Source: Hermatobates lingyangjiaoensis
Taxonomy: Eukaryota; Arthropoda; Insecta; Hemiptera; Hermatobatidae
Length of the DNA: 64,000 nt
Reading direction: 5' to 3'
Assembly: GCA_026182355.1 (NCBI GenBank)
Contig: JAPFBL010000564.1
Span: 1 to 64,000 of the forward strand
Shown here: piece by piece, positions 10,152-22,755 of the stretch
Position numbering within the stretch: position 1 is the stretch's first letter
Layout of the letters: each line of letters begins with the position of its first letter
Position numbers and translations under genes: made by a program
Notes under the pieces: generated by a model
What the model was told of the DNA's origin: nothing
The model's input: only the letters and a program-made list of their open reading frames with translations
Databases searched by the model: none

Positions 10152-10465
10152 ATACCCACCTGACCCTCGATTTATTTGTGGGAGGCGAATAAATCTGAGT
10201 ACATCGTCCCTTGGAGAGGATGTTAAGGTTCGTCCCTGAGCCTGTGCGATGTCAGGTACTCATTAAAGATCACTACTCTAAAAACACTTGAGTTAGAAAA
10301 AATTTAGAACTCCCAATGTAGAATCACCAATGTAGATCAAACAAAAAGACCGTAAAGGGCTGTCGTTTTGATCCCACTAGAGGGCCGGTTTAAACAATAA
10401 AAAAAATAAACAACTGCTTGTAACAAAATATAAATAAAAATTTATAAAATATAAATCCGAAAAAC
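10152..10465 (+). mobile_element. SINE, second unit of a dimer, lacking the tRNA-like head
   Basis: It starts at ATACCCACCTGACCCTCGAT, i.e. just after the B box of the unit at 9779, and repeats the rest of that unit to the same 3' end, ATAAATCCGA. The two units are joined directly, giving a unit length near 310 bp for the shared part. Confidence 0.7.
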
Positions 10466-11590
10466 GTCTCTACCATGATCACAAAGAAAAAACAAGTTAG
10501 TCCGAAAGCACCAATTCTTAATTAAAAAAATAAAATAAATTATTTCTTGAATATCCCGTAATACTATAAAGTACAAAATAATAATACAGTACCACTCTAA
10601 CTGCCAAAAATGCAATAATGATAATGAAATTCAGTTATTTGTAAAACTCTAAAAAAATTACATCTACTTTACTACTGAAATAATTTCAAAGCAACAAATA
10701 TAAACTATAATTTATTTACAAACTTATATTGTTTATTTTAATAAATTTTATTAGACATCTGTTGGTACGTTAAGTAAGCCTATATGTTATTAGACCTATA
10801 TGTTATCGGGAGTTGCCTTAAGTAAGCACATATGTTACATTTACAGGCATGTAATTGATAACATCGTGTTTATTCTACCTATAATAAAATATAATTTATT
10901 TCTGTTAAAAATCAGATTGACTTTTAAAACTGTAAATCTAGAAACATAAAGAAGTTACGAAGGAAAAGCAGAAATGAAATCACGCCATTGAATCATTAGC
11001 CATTTATATGCAGGTTAATGAGGCGTCAAATTCCCATTTCGCTAATCATATCTAAGGAAACTAAATCAATATACACAATGTTTTGTTGAGTTATTTAAAT
11101 TAAATTCATGGCTAGTCAAAAATCATTGCGCTAAATACCACACAAAATAATATACGTATAATTTTGAATATACATATAGGAATCCTTTGAAATTAAAAAA
11201 AATATAATGCAAAAGAAAAGTTTTGTTCTCTGATTAATATCACAAAACAAATACATAGTTCTATTTATTTTTTTAAAAGTTAAGCCAAACAGACTATAAA
11301 AAAAAAGTATGAAATATTGCACTTCAGCAAAATACAAAATAAGCATAGAGTATACTTAGCAATTTAACATCTGTTTGAATTCGTGTCCTAACTTTTAGGT
11401 TTCAACACTTTTTAACGTTCGTTAACAATTACAGAAAAAAAATATAAACAAAAAAACACCATAAAATCAAAAAAGGATGTTTCATATATTAATCTTGATA
11501 AAAAACATCAGAACTAAAAACACCAATGGTTTAATTAAATAAACTATTTCTAAACTAACGCACAAACAGATAGACTAATAGGCAAACACA
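10466..11590. other. AT-rich DNA, nothing recognised
   Basis: A local near-repeat CCTATATGTTATTAGA / CCTATATGTTATCGGG lies at about 10780-10810. Otherwise there is no shared repeat, and the open frames are AT-driven. Confidence 0.45.
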
Positions 11591-11710
<120 letters not shown>

Positions 11711-11953
11711 CTAATAGAAAATCAATATTATATATACTCATGAGTAAACTCAATCAAAATGGATAGCAAAAGTTCAAAATGGGATCTAATTAACTACAAA
11801 TATTTGGATCACACATATTTATTTTATAATCTTTATTCTACAGGATCGAGATAAAAACCGTTACGAGAAGAAAAGGAAGAGTGTGTAGACAAAGAGCTCC
11901 GATAGAACGTCTGTGCGTATATTGTGGTTGTTTATCTGATATCCTTTCTAAAA

Positions 11954-11956
<3 letters not shown>

Positions 11957-12007
<51 letters not shown>

Positions 12008-12066
12008 CGTTTCACGATGAATCACAAACACAGAACTAAGGAACAAACATTCTTACTGTCTCTAAT

Positions 12067-12112
<46 letters not shown>

Positions 12113-12115
12113 CAA
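11957..12115. repeat. Two long (TA)n tracts around a family B remnant
   Basis: (TA)n at 11957-12000 and 12068-12113 flank a short minus-strand remnant of a family B tail (AATCACAAACACAGAAC, then CTTACTGTCTCTAATTATA at 12050-12068). This shows a PLE tail embedded inside a (TA)n array. Confidence 0.85.
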
Positions 12116-12330
12116 TGAACAAACCACAATAAGAAATGGTAAAAAAAGACTAAGATCTTTCAACCGTAACAAGAGGTCTTTGTCAGAGTCAAAAACCCAA
12201 CTGAATGATCTTAGTATTTTCATATTGTGGTTTGATTATTGATTTTTATTTCACGTATTTATTGTGAAATCTTTTTTATATAATAGTATATATATATATA
12301 ATATTATAATATATATTATTTTTTTTTCCC
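12116..12330. mobile_element. PLE family A foldback inside (TA)n
   Basis: The left part, 12116-12200, is a minus-strand family A tail with core 12158-12185 (complement of CTGACAAAGACC then GGTTGAAAGATC). It joins directly to a plus-strand distal part (GATCTTAGTATTTTCATATT, then GTGGTTTGATTATTG) that runs to TTGTGAAATC and another (TA)n at 12285-12325. The plus arm lacks the core, so the foldback is asymmetric. Confidence 0.75.
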
Positions 12331-13735
12331 CGATTAACTCAGAAGAGCATGCAGGACATTAAAGAAACTTTCTAAAAAGGTAACGAGCTTGAAATTGGAT
12401 ACAATTTTTAGAAACACGATTGCAAGAAGTATTTATATCAACCTTCACTAAATATATATATATATAAATTTATATAAGAAACACACGTAAAGAGATAACA
12501 GAAAGTCGCTATTATATTTTGACTGTTTATTTATTTATTATTCTGAATTAAGGTTGTAAACTAATAAAATAACTTTGCAAGAAAAATATTACTGCATTGG
12601 TATTGTTAGTTGATGCTTAGGTCCAAGTGTTTCCACCTGGTCAAGACAGTGTTAGACCTAGGGCTGTTTCTGAAATAATTGAATAGCCTGACCAAGGATG
12701 AATGCCTTGTTATTGTATTCAATAAAGACAAAGCTCTGGGAATAGGTTCTTATGTATGAAGACAATGAAACAGTTTGGGGCTGGAAGCCTCTTATCAGCC
12801 CACTAAGTCGGACCCCGTAAAGCTGAGACAAGATACACAAGCAGTAGCCAAGCAAAACACAAACACAACTTGATTATAAGATCAAAGCTGGGGGAGCCAG
12901 AGTTCAAGTTTTTACTATGATTAAAAGAAAAGGAGGATAATTCATATGAAGATAAACCATTCTATAACATTTTTTTTTGAATTCGGTAAATATTTTACCC
13001 CTTTGAGGCATATAAACTAATTAGATTTTAGAATTGTATTCTTATAATACTCTGATGTTCTTGTTTAAATATTTGCACACAGGTGAGAATTGAATTACCT
13101 GTTAATTCCAGTTTAAGACGAATTATAGAAATAAATATTAAATAAAAGAGTGAGTAATATATTACTTTAAAAATAATGACATTAAAAAGAAAGAAGAATT
13201 ACGAATAAATTCTCTGAACATAAGTCAGGTAAAATTAATGACTCCATTTGTAAAATCAATTACAAATACTTATGTTATAGAATAAATAGGACGAGTTCTT
13301 CTACGAATGATCATAGTCCCATTTTTCGAAATCATACTGTTTAGACGATGTTTTTCTCAGTTCACATATTTCCTGTTATTTATTTTAATATATATTTATA
13401 AAACTGGTTTTTTTTTATCAGGAATCGGTCAGTTTTCCTGACCCAAATCAATTCAAAGCCACAGTTTTGATTCAACAATTGTATTTGGAAGTTAAGCACT
13501 AAACAGACGTATCAAATTCCAAATATTATATATAATAAAATATTACAATAGAGGTTTAAAATTCATAATTTTAGGAATATAGGCTTGAACACAAATGTTA
13601 GCTTAAATACGAATGTTCTAAGGTTATGAAGACACATTTCTTTGATTAATGCTATTTTATGTTGGGTAAAATAAATAAAATATGTCAATACAGGTTCGGT
13701 TAGTTTTATATATGCTTTTTTATTAAATATACTTC
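12331..13735. other. AT-rich DNA, nothing firmly recognised
   Basis: A short (TA)n lies at 12452-12466. 12655-12860 has near-balanced composition and an open minus frame of 65 codons, but no family resemblance. TATCAGGAATCGGTCAG at about 13418 weakly recalls 33965-33990 and 13790-13810. No gene is supported. Confidence 0.4.
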
Positions 13736-13738
13736 TTG

Positions 13739-13739
<1 letters not shown>

Positions 13740-13781
<42 letters not shown>

Positions 13782-13847
13782 TAATTTGAACCTGAAGAAC
13801 TGACCGAGTCCGATAAACTTTAGTTTTGTTTCTATTCCACGCTCGGA

Positions 13848-13879
<32 letters not shown>

Positions 13880-13885
13880 TATATC
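13740..13885. repeat. (TA)n pair enclosing a short unique insert
   Basis: (TA)n at 13740-13778 and 13849-13885 bracket about 70 bases that include ACCTGAAGAACTGACCGAGT and CCGATAAACTTTAG. The insert resembles a PLE tail core in outline (CTGAAGA followed by a weak stem) and is related by eye to the minus strand at 31195-31240, but no clean stem forms. Confidence 0.6.
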
Positions 13886-14099
13886 AATATGTAAGATTCT
13901 ATTAATCTATGTTAAGTAAGATTCATGTTAAGAACCTATGTCAACAACGTTTGGACCATATAACAATCTTTGTTTTCATGACTTTGTTTTAAAATTTTTG
14001 TTTTCATAATAAGAAACAACAATAACAGTTATTCCTGTCAATCACATTCAGTGAATTCATACTATTAACTGTTGTTATAATTTCTTAACACTGAGTGAC

Positions 14100-14465
14100 A
14101 CAAGGGGTCAAGGGTCGTCTAGTGTATTATAAACCTTTACTTACTTAAATTCAATTCTCAGTAGAGGAACGAACAATTTCTTCTTACCTGCAACAGACAA
14201 ATTCAATTAGTATAATAATAGCAAGATAGTTTTTATTAATATTAGTACCACATAATTAACATAAATTTGTTGGTTAACTTAGAGTTCTTAAATACTCAGC
14301 TGCAGACAGCTTCAGCATTGTTTTTTCTAGACAAACTACTTTCAAAGAGTACGATGAAATAAACTGCATATTATTGAAGTGTATTTATTTGGTGTGTTGT
14401 ATCACAAAAGGTCAATGTTCGGTAAATATGTGTTCTATTTGGGTCTACTACAAATCTAACCTAAC
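14100..14465 (+). mobile_element. Old, decayed SINE
   Basis: The 3' end, 14393-14465 (TGTGTTGTATCACAAAAGGT, CAATGTTCGG, CTAACCTAAC), matches the end of the TSD-flanked SINE (GTGTGGTATCACAAAGGGCC, CAATGCTTGG, AACCT units). Upstream, AACTTAGAGTTCTTAAATAC and a possible degraded B box AAATTCAATTCTC near 14150 fit a heavily mutated body. Confidence 0.5.
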
Positions 14466-14469
14466 TTTG

Positions 14470-15775
14470 ATTGTTTGATATTTATGTTTTGTATTTGTAT
14501 GGGTTATAGAAGAATTATTCTGTAGAATCTTCACCAGAGTTCAGTACCTTAAAGGTCTAATTTATAAAGGAAGCATATTTTTCAACACAAACATGTTTGC
14601 AAATGAGATCTTTAAAAGGAGAAATTAATCTTCACTGCAGGTAAATTGCTTCTTATTAATGTTTCAGAAATGCTGCGTTTGAAAATTTACAAACCAAGCT
14701 AAAATTGGAGAAGGTTTTTTTTTTTTTTTTTTTGAGCATTATGTCAAGGGAGATGGTCATAGAATATTTCTTACCCTCAGAGGGTAGCAAAAAAAAAAAA
14801 AAAAATTAATTTTGCGAGTTTGACTACAGGTTTGCTGGAGGGTTGGAAGGAGACAAAGGTCGGTGACTTTAATAATGGATTTAATGAGTTTATCATCCTT
14901 CTCTTACCCCTCGCTAGGAGGCGAAAATATTGCAAGCTAAACCTCAGTCTTTTGTGTTTATAGGTATTGTATTTTTCCTGTGGGATATAACCCTTTATAA
15001 AGTATTAGAGGCATAAAACTAAGCCGGCTCTCCTCTTTTAAGCCATGTGTTATTCCTCAACTATGAACTGAGTCTGATTGGCTAGGAACAATCCTCATAT
15101 TTTTTCCCCATATGAATTGTTTTCATTAGTTAATAAAAGTCATCACATCAGCTTACCACTCCAAAGTAAATATAATACAGTTAGCAATTTATATTTATTT
15201 TTTTTTTTTTTGGAGTAAGTACATGAAATGAATTCACGCACATAATGCTGGGCTCCCATATAAGCCAAAATACCAACTAAAACACCCCTTTCTTCAAAGA
15301 CACTAACCTGCCAGTGTTTTTCACATTATCTCAGACTAGACCATTCCTTTCCTTAAGGAAGCCAGCCTTACTTTAGAATGACTTATACCAACTCTTCTAA
15401 GTATCACTGCTTGTTTGTTAGTATATTGGTGATAAGTGAATCTATCATCTTCCACACTTCAGGACTCCAGATCATATTATAATTAGTTTAGATGCTAAAA
15501 AAAATTTATTAAATATAAGTCCCCTTTCAAACTGTAATAAAATTTTCCTGTTATTATATCGTTATCAAGAAATTTGCAGATACTAATAGCCCTATAAATT
15601 TTAAAACTACATAAACCAAGATACTTATGAATGAAAGCCTTCCTTTTGTGTTTTATCTATTCGTCAGTTCATGACATAATGCAAAAAAAAATTAAAATTG
15701 TTTGCACTATTTCCTATCACTTAAGTGAATCATACTCTCATGTTCTTTCTACTTAAGAAACTTTACTTGTAAACA
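14470..15775. other. AT-rich DNA with homopolymer runs
   Basis: There is a T run at 14717-14733 and an A run at about 14790-14806. I recognise no coding sequence and no repeat shared with the rest of the window. Confidence 0.4.
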
Positions 15776-15779
15776 GATA

Positions 15780-15845
15780 CCAAAACTCACCTTCAATTTT
15801 TCAACCCTTTTCGCTGTCATCTTCAGGAAATAAATTTGAGCGGTA
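15780..15845 (-). mobile_element. PLE tail core, decayed, minus strand
   Basis: The minus strand reads CCTGAAGATGACAGCG, then GGGTTGAAAAATTG and AAGGTGAGTTTTGG. CTGAAGA-U-GAC with GUU-GAAA gives a short stem, and GTGAGT follows 12 nt after GAAA, as in the better-preserved families. Confidence 0.5.
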
Positions 15846-16374
15846 AAAAGACGAAAGTCAATATGGATATATATATATTTGTAATTATGAGTATATTTCT
15901 TCGAATTTTATTTCTCTTAAAATTATTATCAAAAATATGTTTTGATAACTATAAATAGATGATATACTATTATTGTTTACTGTTTATCGACATTATATTT
16001 GATATACTTATCTTTAACATTAAGGATGTACTATCATTAATGATTTATTTTAAAGTTTAATAGCTGATGCAAACTTTTGATCTGATAGTTATAAATCATA
16101 ACAGGGGAGTCTCACAGCTCACCGAATCCGATACCTCGACATGCAATTTAGTGATATGAACTTGGATCCCTTATTGAGTTTCCTGAGAACAAACCATATT
16201 AGCAACGATTAAGATAGAGAGTTTGCTTACTTTAAACCACAAATAACGTAGTCTATTCCAACAAGTTTGTTAAAACTGGAATACAAATATTGAAAACCAT
16301 TGACGATCTTTTTAAAGAAGTGTAATTTATTTCCTAAACAGTTGACGATGTTGCACTGTCAACTAATAGAGTAA

Positions 16375-16650
16375 CTCACCCAAAGATATATTTAACACTT
16401 TAAAATCTAAATCAAAATTTTTACCTCGTTGGTCATCTTCAGGATTATAAAGTAAATAAAATAAGAAAAGCGATACAATTTTTAAGGAAAAAATTTAAGA
16501 ATTGAAAGCAATTTCCTTAAAATTGTTATCTTATTCTTTTATTTTATTTACTTTATAGTTTTGAAGATGACCAGTGAGGTTGAAAGCTTGGTTTAAATGA
16601 ATAAATGACTTTCTAGAATTCTGAAGTGTTAAATATGTTCCCGAGGTGAA
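16375..16650. mobile_element. Foldback with PLE-like cores (family I)
   Basis: TACCTCGTTGGTCATCTTCA, then TATAAAGTAAATAAAATAAG at 16421-16463, is mirrored by TTATTTTATTTACTTTATAG, TTTGAAGATGACCAGTGAGG at 16540-16580. The plus core, 16560-16584, reads TGAAGA, U, stem GACC/GGUU, GAAAGC. The arms are imperfect, and about 75 bases separate them. Flanks CACTTTAAAATCTAA and TTCTGAAGTGTTAAAT extend the symmetry. Confidence 0.55.
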
Positions 16651-16659
16651 TCTATCACC

Positions 16660-17619
16660 CAGTTACCATCTGTTCCTGTTACTCTATAAGTCAAGAAGTG
16701 TAAAATCGTAAAGTGTTTAGGAAAAAAGAACACTTAGTTAAAAGCATCGTCGATGAAGAGGCCGCTTTGGTTTTTTAAATAATTTTTGTATTCAAGATGA
16801 TTTGCTGCCTATTTATTTAACGACAGATCTTTCAAATGTCGTTATTTTTAAACATTTTTTAGGACAAACATTTTATAGGTATAACATACAATCAGTAGTA
16901 CGATCTGTTCCTGAGGAGTATGTAATATACAATAAAAGATGTGAACACCATTATCAAAACAAAACCGTAGATTAGCATATTCAAGTTTAAAATCATTTAT
17001 ACAAAAAAAAATTTTTCTCCATCCGTCTTTGTTATTATCGCGTAAAAAAATGATCATAGCTTCGACCATAAATCTTCAGAGATATAAATTATAACTTATG
17101 TTTTAATAATGAATATGTAAACAACTGGATTTTACTATTTTAAACTGAATGTTAGAAGGTTACATCAAATATTTTCACTCATCAGTAATTAGTAGCCTCT
17201 CGACAACCAGTTAAAATCCATACTGATTGTTTGAAACCGATATAATTTTTATCTGTAAAGTATCTGATGTGTATAATATTAGTTTTTGATTTTAGATATA
17301 TCAAAATTTCAGTTTTAATATGTTAATATTACAAATATTTCTGAAATATCTTTATTACACAATAAATTTCAATCTCTGGGCTTTTTATGAATTTTAACAA
17401 CACAGTAATTATTGTTAACATTTAACAAATTTTTACTTCGTAGTTCATAAAAAAAATTGTTATTTGTACCCCTGAAGGAAATCAATTTTTGATCGAAATT
17501 TCGGCAATTGTTTAAACAGTAAAAGAATAGCTGATAGGGGAAGTAAATGTATTTTATTTAAGTAATATATAGTACAGTTCAATTAATATATATGATATTG
17601 GATTTAAATTGAAAAAAGA
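16660..17619. other. AT-rich DNA; possible decayed PLE tail near 17470
   Basis: Mostly unrecognised. 17472-17498 reads CTGAAGGAAATCAATTTTTG then ATCGAAATTTCGGC: an AUC/GAU-type stem is possible, and the phrase TCGAAATTTCGGC recurs at 37697-37712. No coding is supported. Confidence 0.35.
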
Positions 17620-18440
17620 CAAAAGCTTATTTTTTTTGGAAACCCACCCGGAAGGTAAAACCTCTAAAATTTAATATCCAGGAAAAATTAGAGTTTGTTA
17701 ATTTAAATAGTTAATAAAAACCATAATAAAACTTTTCTTAATAGGGTTAAATTAAATAAAACAAAGGAAATAAAACGGGTATAAAAAACTTGGTTGCAAA
17801 ACCAGAAAGAATAAAAAAATTTTAAAATTTAAAGAATTTCGTAAAACCGGTTATTAACTTTTAGGCAAATTTCAAAAAGAAAATAAAACAATTAAATTAT
17901 TAAGGGTTTAAAAACAAATTTCAAATAAAAAGTTTAGATTCAACCTCTTAAAATATAAAGGGGTATATAAAATTAAAATGAAAATTTAATCTTTAAATTG
18001 GCAAACCGGGAAACCCTTTAAAATTGATTTTTAAAACAATTAAAATTTTATTCTTTTAAAAATAAACTGTAGTCCCCCTTCCTTAAATAATAAAACTTTA
18101 AAAATTCCTTGCCTTTAAAAGGGCAAAAGGAAAAAGTTAAACGTAAATAAAATTAGGATTTTTGAATCTAATTTAATTTAAATAAAAATTTAAATTTAAA
18201 AAAAACATTTAAACCGTTTTAAAAAATTGGCGGCCCTTCTCGATGGACAATTCAAAATTTAAGAAAGTTCTAAATTTTTTTTTTTAAAAGTTAAAGGTGT
18301 TTTTTATTTTAAATTTTTTTTTTTAAACAAAATTAGGCTGTAATTTATTATTTTTTTGAAAATTTGGGTAAAGCCCGAAACCTTTCTTAAAAATTAAAAT
18401 AAGAGGAAACATTACTTTTTTTTAATTTTTCTGTTTTTGA
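17620..18440. other. Compositionally abnormal, homopolymer-rich stretch
   Basis: Here the sequence is dominated by runs of two to four identical bases (AAATTTAAA, CCCTTT, AAACCGG, GGGTTT) and is poor in CA, TG and GA steps compared with both flanks. There is no (TA)n, no repeat shared with the window and no frame. It resembles low-quality or homopolymer-inflated sequence at a read end or a filled gap rather than ordinary AT-rich DNA. I cannot exclude a genuine low-complexity segment. Confidence 0.4.
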
Positions 18441-20000
18441 ATTTAACGTTTTAGTTGTTGCCTGTTAACTAAATCATGTACATCCCACTGTCAACATAAT
18501 TCATCTCTTTTCAAGAGCCATCGTCTAGAGAGAAATGATTTTCTAAATATTTTTTTTTTCTTTTTATATCGCCAAAGTAGAGTCTGTCAGGAGGTATAAT
18601 GTTGTTTTACGCCACGAAGTAAGTGGTTACGCCTGCCTCTTTGTAAGCACGTGCATATATCTGTTTTATCATTGTGACTGTTATTGTTACATTACTTTCC
18701 TATCACTATGTAAAATAAAATTAAGAAAAAAAAAATTTCTACCTGGGCCGTAGGTTGCTCACTGCATAGTCTAGTTCTGCTTTACTTGTATTGATCTAAA
18801 TAACTTTAAGAACTTATCACTATTCTCCCATTGTTTATTGATATGTGAGTTCATTTTTGTACGCACAAAGCTTCAATAATTTCAACTTTCTGATGATCTC
18901 TTTCCATTATCATTATTTTTGGTACCTGCTACAATGATTGTACCTCTAGTTGTTTGGTAATACGATTTTACTCCACGCGTTTCTTGGAATCTCTAGACAT
19001 TACATGACCTGCATGTTTGCAATGTACGAATGTTTGCTGTTTTCTTAGACTACTGATAATTTATTAAAATATGATTCGTAATGATTAATATAATAAATAA
19101 TTCATATTAATAATGCATACTTATCCTATAATCTTTATTTCAGCACATGCATAGTATAATATTACGGATTGAAATAAGCATTACTGATACCCGGGTGAAA
19201 ATCGGTCTGGATTAGTATACTCCGCTGAATATAATGTGAGAGGTTAACACGGTTATTTATCTAAAGATTCATTTTATATGTCACCAGTCACTGACAGCTA
19301 TACTAGAATGCCGTTTATAAACCTATTCAATTTTAAATAAATATCATGTGATAATACTATATAAATAAATGGCGGATATAAAACATCCCATTAGGCGGAA
19401 TATGAATTGATATAGGTTTACTTTAATAGCCAGATAGGTAATAAATGTACAGTTGGGGGAAATGAAATCAAATAACATTTAAGCGTTTATGGATTTTGCA
19501 AATCTGGATAGGAGACCATGAATCGCTATTTACGTTTGTTTCCAGCTGATTTGAAATTGAAGTGCGTTGGAGGGAGGTTCAGATGAGTGACACTCAATGT
19601 GGGGAATGTTTAGCGGACATTGCAGTTTAGACCTTATCACCAGAGACGCCAGTTTTTATCGGTGTTTCGTTTTGCGGCAGGGGAGATCAGCTTCCGGTCA
19701 CCGCAAAGTCATATTAATTAGTGGTCCCAGAGAATAGTGGGGGGGGGGGGGGGGTCCGATTTATGGGCCATATCTGCTCCCCCTTTGCAAGGGACAAGTG
19801 ATTTATAGATCTGAGGCTGGCAAACCAACTCTCAAAGCTTTGAATCACATCCTGCCGCAAACTGTTCATCCATTTGGAATCAATGCTATGACTTTGAAGA
19901 TACAGGAATCAAGATTCAAACTGTCATCACTGCCGGCTCTAAGGTCAAAAATCTTTCTTTGCAAACAGATCCAAAACATATTAAATTCAGTTGTATATAT
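18441..20000. other. Mostly unrecognised DNA; G tract at 19739-19755
   Basis: 19490-19800 is GC-richer and contains a run of about 17 G at 19739-19755. No family resemblance was found. A (TA)n/(TG)-like patch, 19990-20016, leads into a short inverted repeat, AGTAGCTTGTGC / GCACAAGTAGCT, at 20036-20064. Confidence 0.4.
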
Positions 20001-20141
20001 ATGTATATATATACATGTGAAAAACTAATGCAGCAAGTAGCTTGTGCTAATAGCACAAGTAGCTAAGTTAAATAATGAAAAACAAAAATGAAAATAAGTA
20101 AGTAAACAAAAGATAAATTGAAATAAATAAAAGGAATAATC

Positions 20142-20337
20142 AATGATTGTGGTTAAGCCCAGGAGCAGATCTACCCCCCAACAGACTAATAAGAGCTTCT
20201 TCTGAAGCTCTCAGAGTGACTTCTGAATTGTTATCAGTTATCTGTCTCAGGCCCTGTACACGGAAACAGTCATTAAAACGCATAAAATGGCTTTTTGATT
20301 GAATGCACGAGAAAGATGAATCAGTTAGAATAAACAA
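20142..20337 (-). pseudogene. PLE protein C-terminus (GIY-YIG endonuclease end), fragment
   Basis: The minus strand reads HFMRFNDCFRVQGLRQI, then EVTLRASEEALISLLGGRS and APGLNHNH before a stop. It aligns residue by residue with the C-terminus of the larger PLE at 24176 (FNDCFTVQVLKQV, LKASEEAHIWLLGARS, PGLNLNR). The SEEA glutamate fits the conserved acidic position of the endonuclease region. Only about 60 codons remain, and upstream sequence is unrelated. The trailing 20000-20140, ending near a (TA)n-like patch, is its A-rich 3' untranslated remnant. Dead fragment. Confidence 0.8.
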
Positions 20338-20994
20338 ACTGATAAAGTTATGAATATATTTAAGTATAGATGGTTCATGAAATGTAGTTAAATAGAAATT
20401 GCAAAAAGAAAATAATTAAACATGAGCATTTTTTTTTATTCAAATTATTTCTTACGTATTTAAAACATAATTAATAAACATTAACTTCTTCTTGTTTAAT
20501 TTTAAAAAGTTATGTATGCAATAACTGTTATCAGAAAAGAAGCTTTGGTTTTATTATTCCAACCTAATTATCTTGATTAAGTTTTTTTTTCCTGTCTAAC
20601 TTTAATACTTTATCACACTCAACATCTCGATTTCATTCAGCATTTTAGTTTTATGGTTTGTTACAATTTTAATTCTACCTTAATTAATGTTACTTTTCAA
20701 TTAAATACAGAACTTTATAAGTTTCTTGTGCTCATTATCCCGAGACTGATTTTTAATTAAATAATAAATAACACAATTTTCTGACACTTTAATTGAAATT
20801 CGACACTGAAAAATATTGACATGGAAGTTTTTTATTTTCAAAGAAAATTTATTTATTTATTTATTTATTTTTAACGAAATACTAAAAGTGAATTAATGTT
20901 CTTATGAATTTGGTTGTTCATATTTTTATCATCTTACCACTCTAACAGGTAATTTCGCTCTTTTTGGATATATATATATATATATATATATAAT

Positions 20995-21478
20995 AAACTA
21001 GAATTTAAAAAAAGAACACATAGAAAGGAAATCACTGAACTCACTACTATATCTCGATGTCCTCGTCTTCAGGAAAAGAAGTGAATCGCTCCAAAGGCTG
21101 ATAACGACTGACTTGGCGTTCGAACTGAAGCACTCAAACAGTGTAGCCAACTTTCGGAGGAAAGGTAGACAGGGAAGATAAAGAAATAAAAGCCAAATAA
21201 AAATTAAAAAAGAAAACATTTAACTAAAATAAAATTAAAAGCTGATAACAACTTTAAAAAAAAAAAAATCAACGATTGAGGTTAAGCCCAGGAGCCGATC
21301 TACCGCCCAGAAGACTAATAAGTGCTTCTTCTTTATAATATTTCGACCGTAATGGCGGTCGCATTTGGCCCGCCAAATGATGAATAGTCAAGATCCATAA
21401 CGGAATATTTCTCAAGACTTGCACCTCATAAAACAAGTAATCATCTTCAATAACTGTCCAATCTTCAACAACCAACAA
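20995..21478 (-). pseudogene. PLE C-terminal fragment with 3' untranslated region and tail (family F)
   Basis: On the minus strand EEALISLLGGRSAPGLNLNR ends at a stop near 21269. It is joined upstream to a different PLE stretch (EVQVLRNIPLW) through a piece reading CGACCGCCATTACGG, which belongs to a tail core, so the fragment is rearranged. Downstream comes an A-rich 3' untranslated region and a decayed tail core at 21052-21072 (CTGAAGACGAGGACATCGAG), followed by TAGTGAGTTCAGTG with GTGAGT, ending at (TA)n 20969-20992. This links family F tails physically to this coding lineage. Confidence 0.7.
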
Positions 21479-21479
21479 A

Positions 21480-22660
21480 CAACCATCAAAAGTAATAAAA
21501 ATGAGGCCTAAAGAAAAAGCATAGTTGATAAATTACATTACACTTTCGGTCTAAGGTGGACTTTGTATAGCCTTAATCGTTGATATTGTGTCTGAAATGC
21601 AATAGAAATTATTTTTCCCCCTGTATATTGAAAAATTCGAAAGTTGAGTTACATGATTCAGTCCATCCAGTTAACTAAAATTGAAATTTCAAAATTGACC
21701 CAAATTATTTCAACCAGGAGCCCTTCTTATCAGAATAGCAGAAAAACATTTCAAAACTATATAATTTCAATTCATTTTAAAAAATATATTTGAAAATAAA
21801 AATATAATATATTACTAAGATATATTAACATATTAAGAAATATTGTTTATGTGCAGTACTCTGTTTAAAACTAGTGAAGAAGCATGTTAAATATGTGTGT
21901 TAAATAAATTGCTGGACTATTTCTTAGAGTTACGACAAATACACATTTAAAAAGAAAATTGTAATTTTTCAAAATTCGTGTATTATGAAATTTATATTAA
22001 ACTGCATTATAGATTTTGACTCGTTGCTAACATGGTTTGTTTCTTGTCCAATGGTAATTGGCTTTTACATTTTAGTAATGGGTGAGCTACATTACTGAGT
22101 ATTTTGAGTTCAGGGAGTTCTAAATTTCCACTAACTCAAGTTATCTTGGCTTCATTAGAAACTAAATTGCATTATAATAAGTGTTCCACGTACAAGAGTA
22201 TAATATTATAGAGGTATAATTTTGGAAAAATATATTTGGACTTGATGGGGAAATAGGTAAATTTAATATCTGTTTGAAGGGATAAACAAAAAAGAAAACT
22301 TAAATATTGCTAAAATGATCGGAAAAATTGAATATTTCATCGATAGGTTACGAACAGAAGAATGAAGTTTGGACAGCTGTCAGGAGAGAGTTGTTAATTA
22401 GTTAGGGGTTGCGGGGGAGCGGGAAAGTGCTTGAGACACAACAACTTGCCTCCCTCAGATTTCAGCTTTCTCATCGACGAATTTACAAACAACCCCAAAA
22501 TATTTCTATCTTTCAACAAAAACTTCCTTCAGTCATTAATTTACAACTGCACTACCGATTTGTACTACTTGTCTTTCTTGGTTATTAACACGACAACGAT
22601 ATTTTATATACCTGTATATAATTTTGAAACTATTAAACACAAAAAACTATTAAAAAAAAA
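21480..22660. other. AT-rich DNA with one SINE fragment
   Basis: 22105-22145 (CAGGGAGTTCTAAATTTC, ACTAACTCAAGTTATC) is the complement of the SINE body phrase ACTTGAGTTAGAAAAAATTT, AGAACTCCCAATG, so a minus-strand SINE scrap lies here. The rest is unrecognised. A 79-codon open frame at 22431-22670 has no recognisable features. Confidence 0.45.
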
Positions 22661-22668
22661 AAAAAATT

Positions 22669-22751
22669 AGTTTCCCAGTGGACATTGAAACTCATATAGC
22701 CGCTGAAACAAACGAACCTAGTATATGAGTTTCAATGTCCACTGGGAAACT
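22669..22751. repeat. Perfect 30-bp inverted repeat, 23-base loop
   Basis: AGTTTCCCAGTGGACATTGA then AACTCATATA at 22669-22698 pairs without mismatch to 22722-22751. The phrase GTGGACATTGAAAC also occurs at 27323-27336. It directly precedes the PLE endonuclease fragment, so it may be part of a PLE foldback end. Confidence 0.8.
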
Positions 22752-22755
22752 GTGA

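Noticed and set aside
22669..22751. Rho-independent terminator
   Set aside because: The genome is animal-like; the inverted repeat is long, lacks a following T run in the right place and sits at a PLE fragment.
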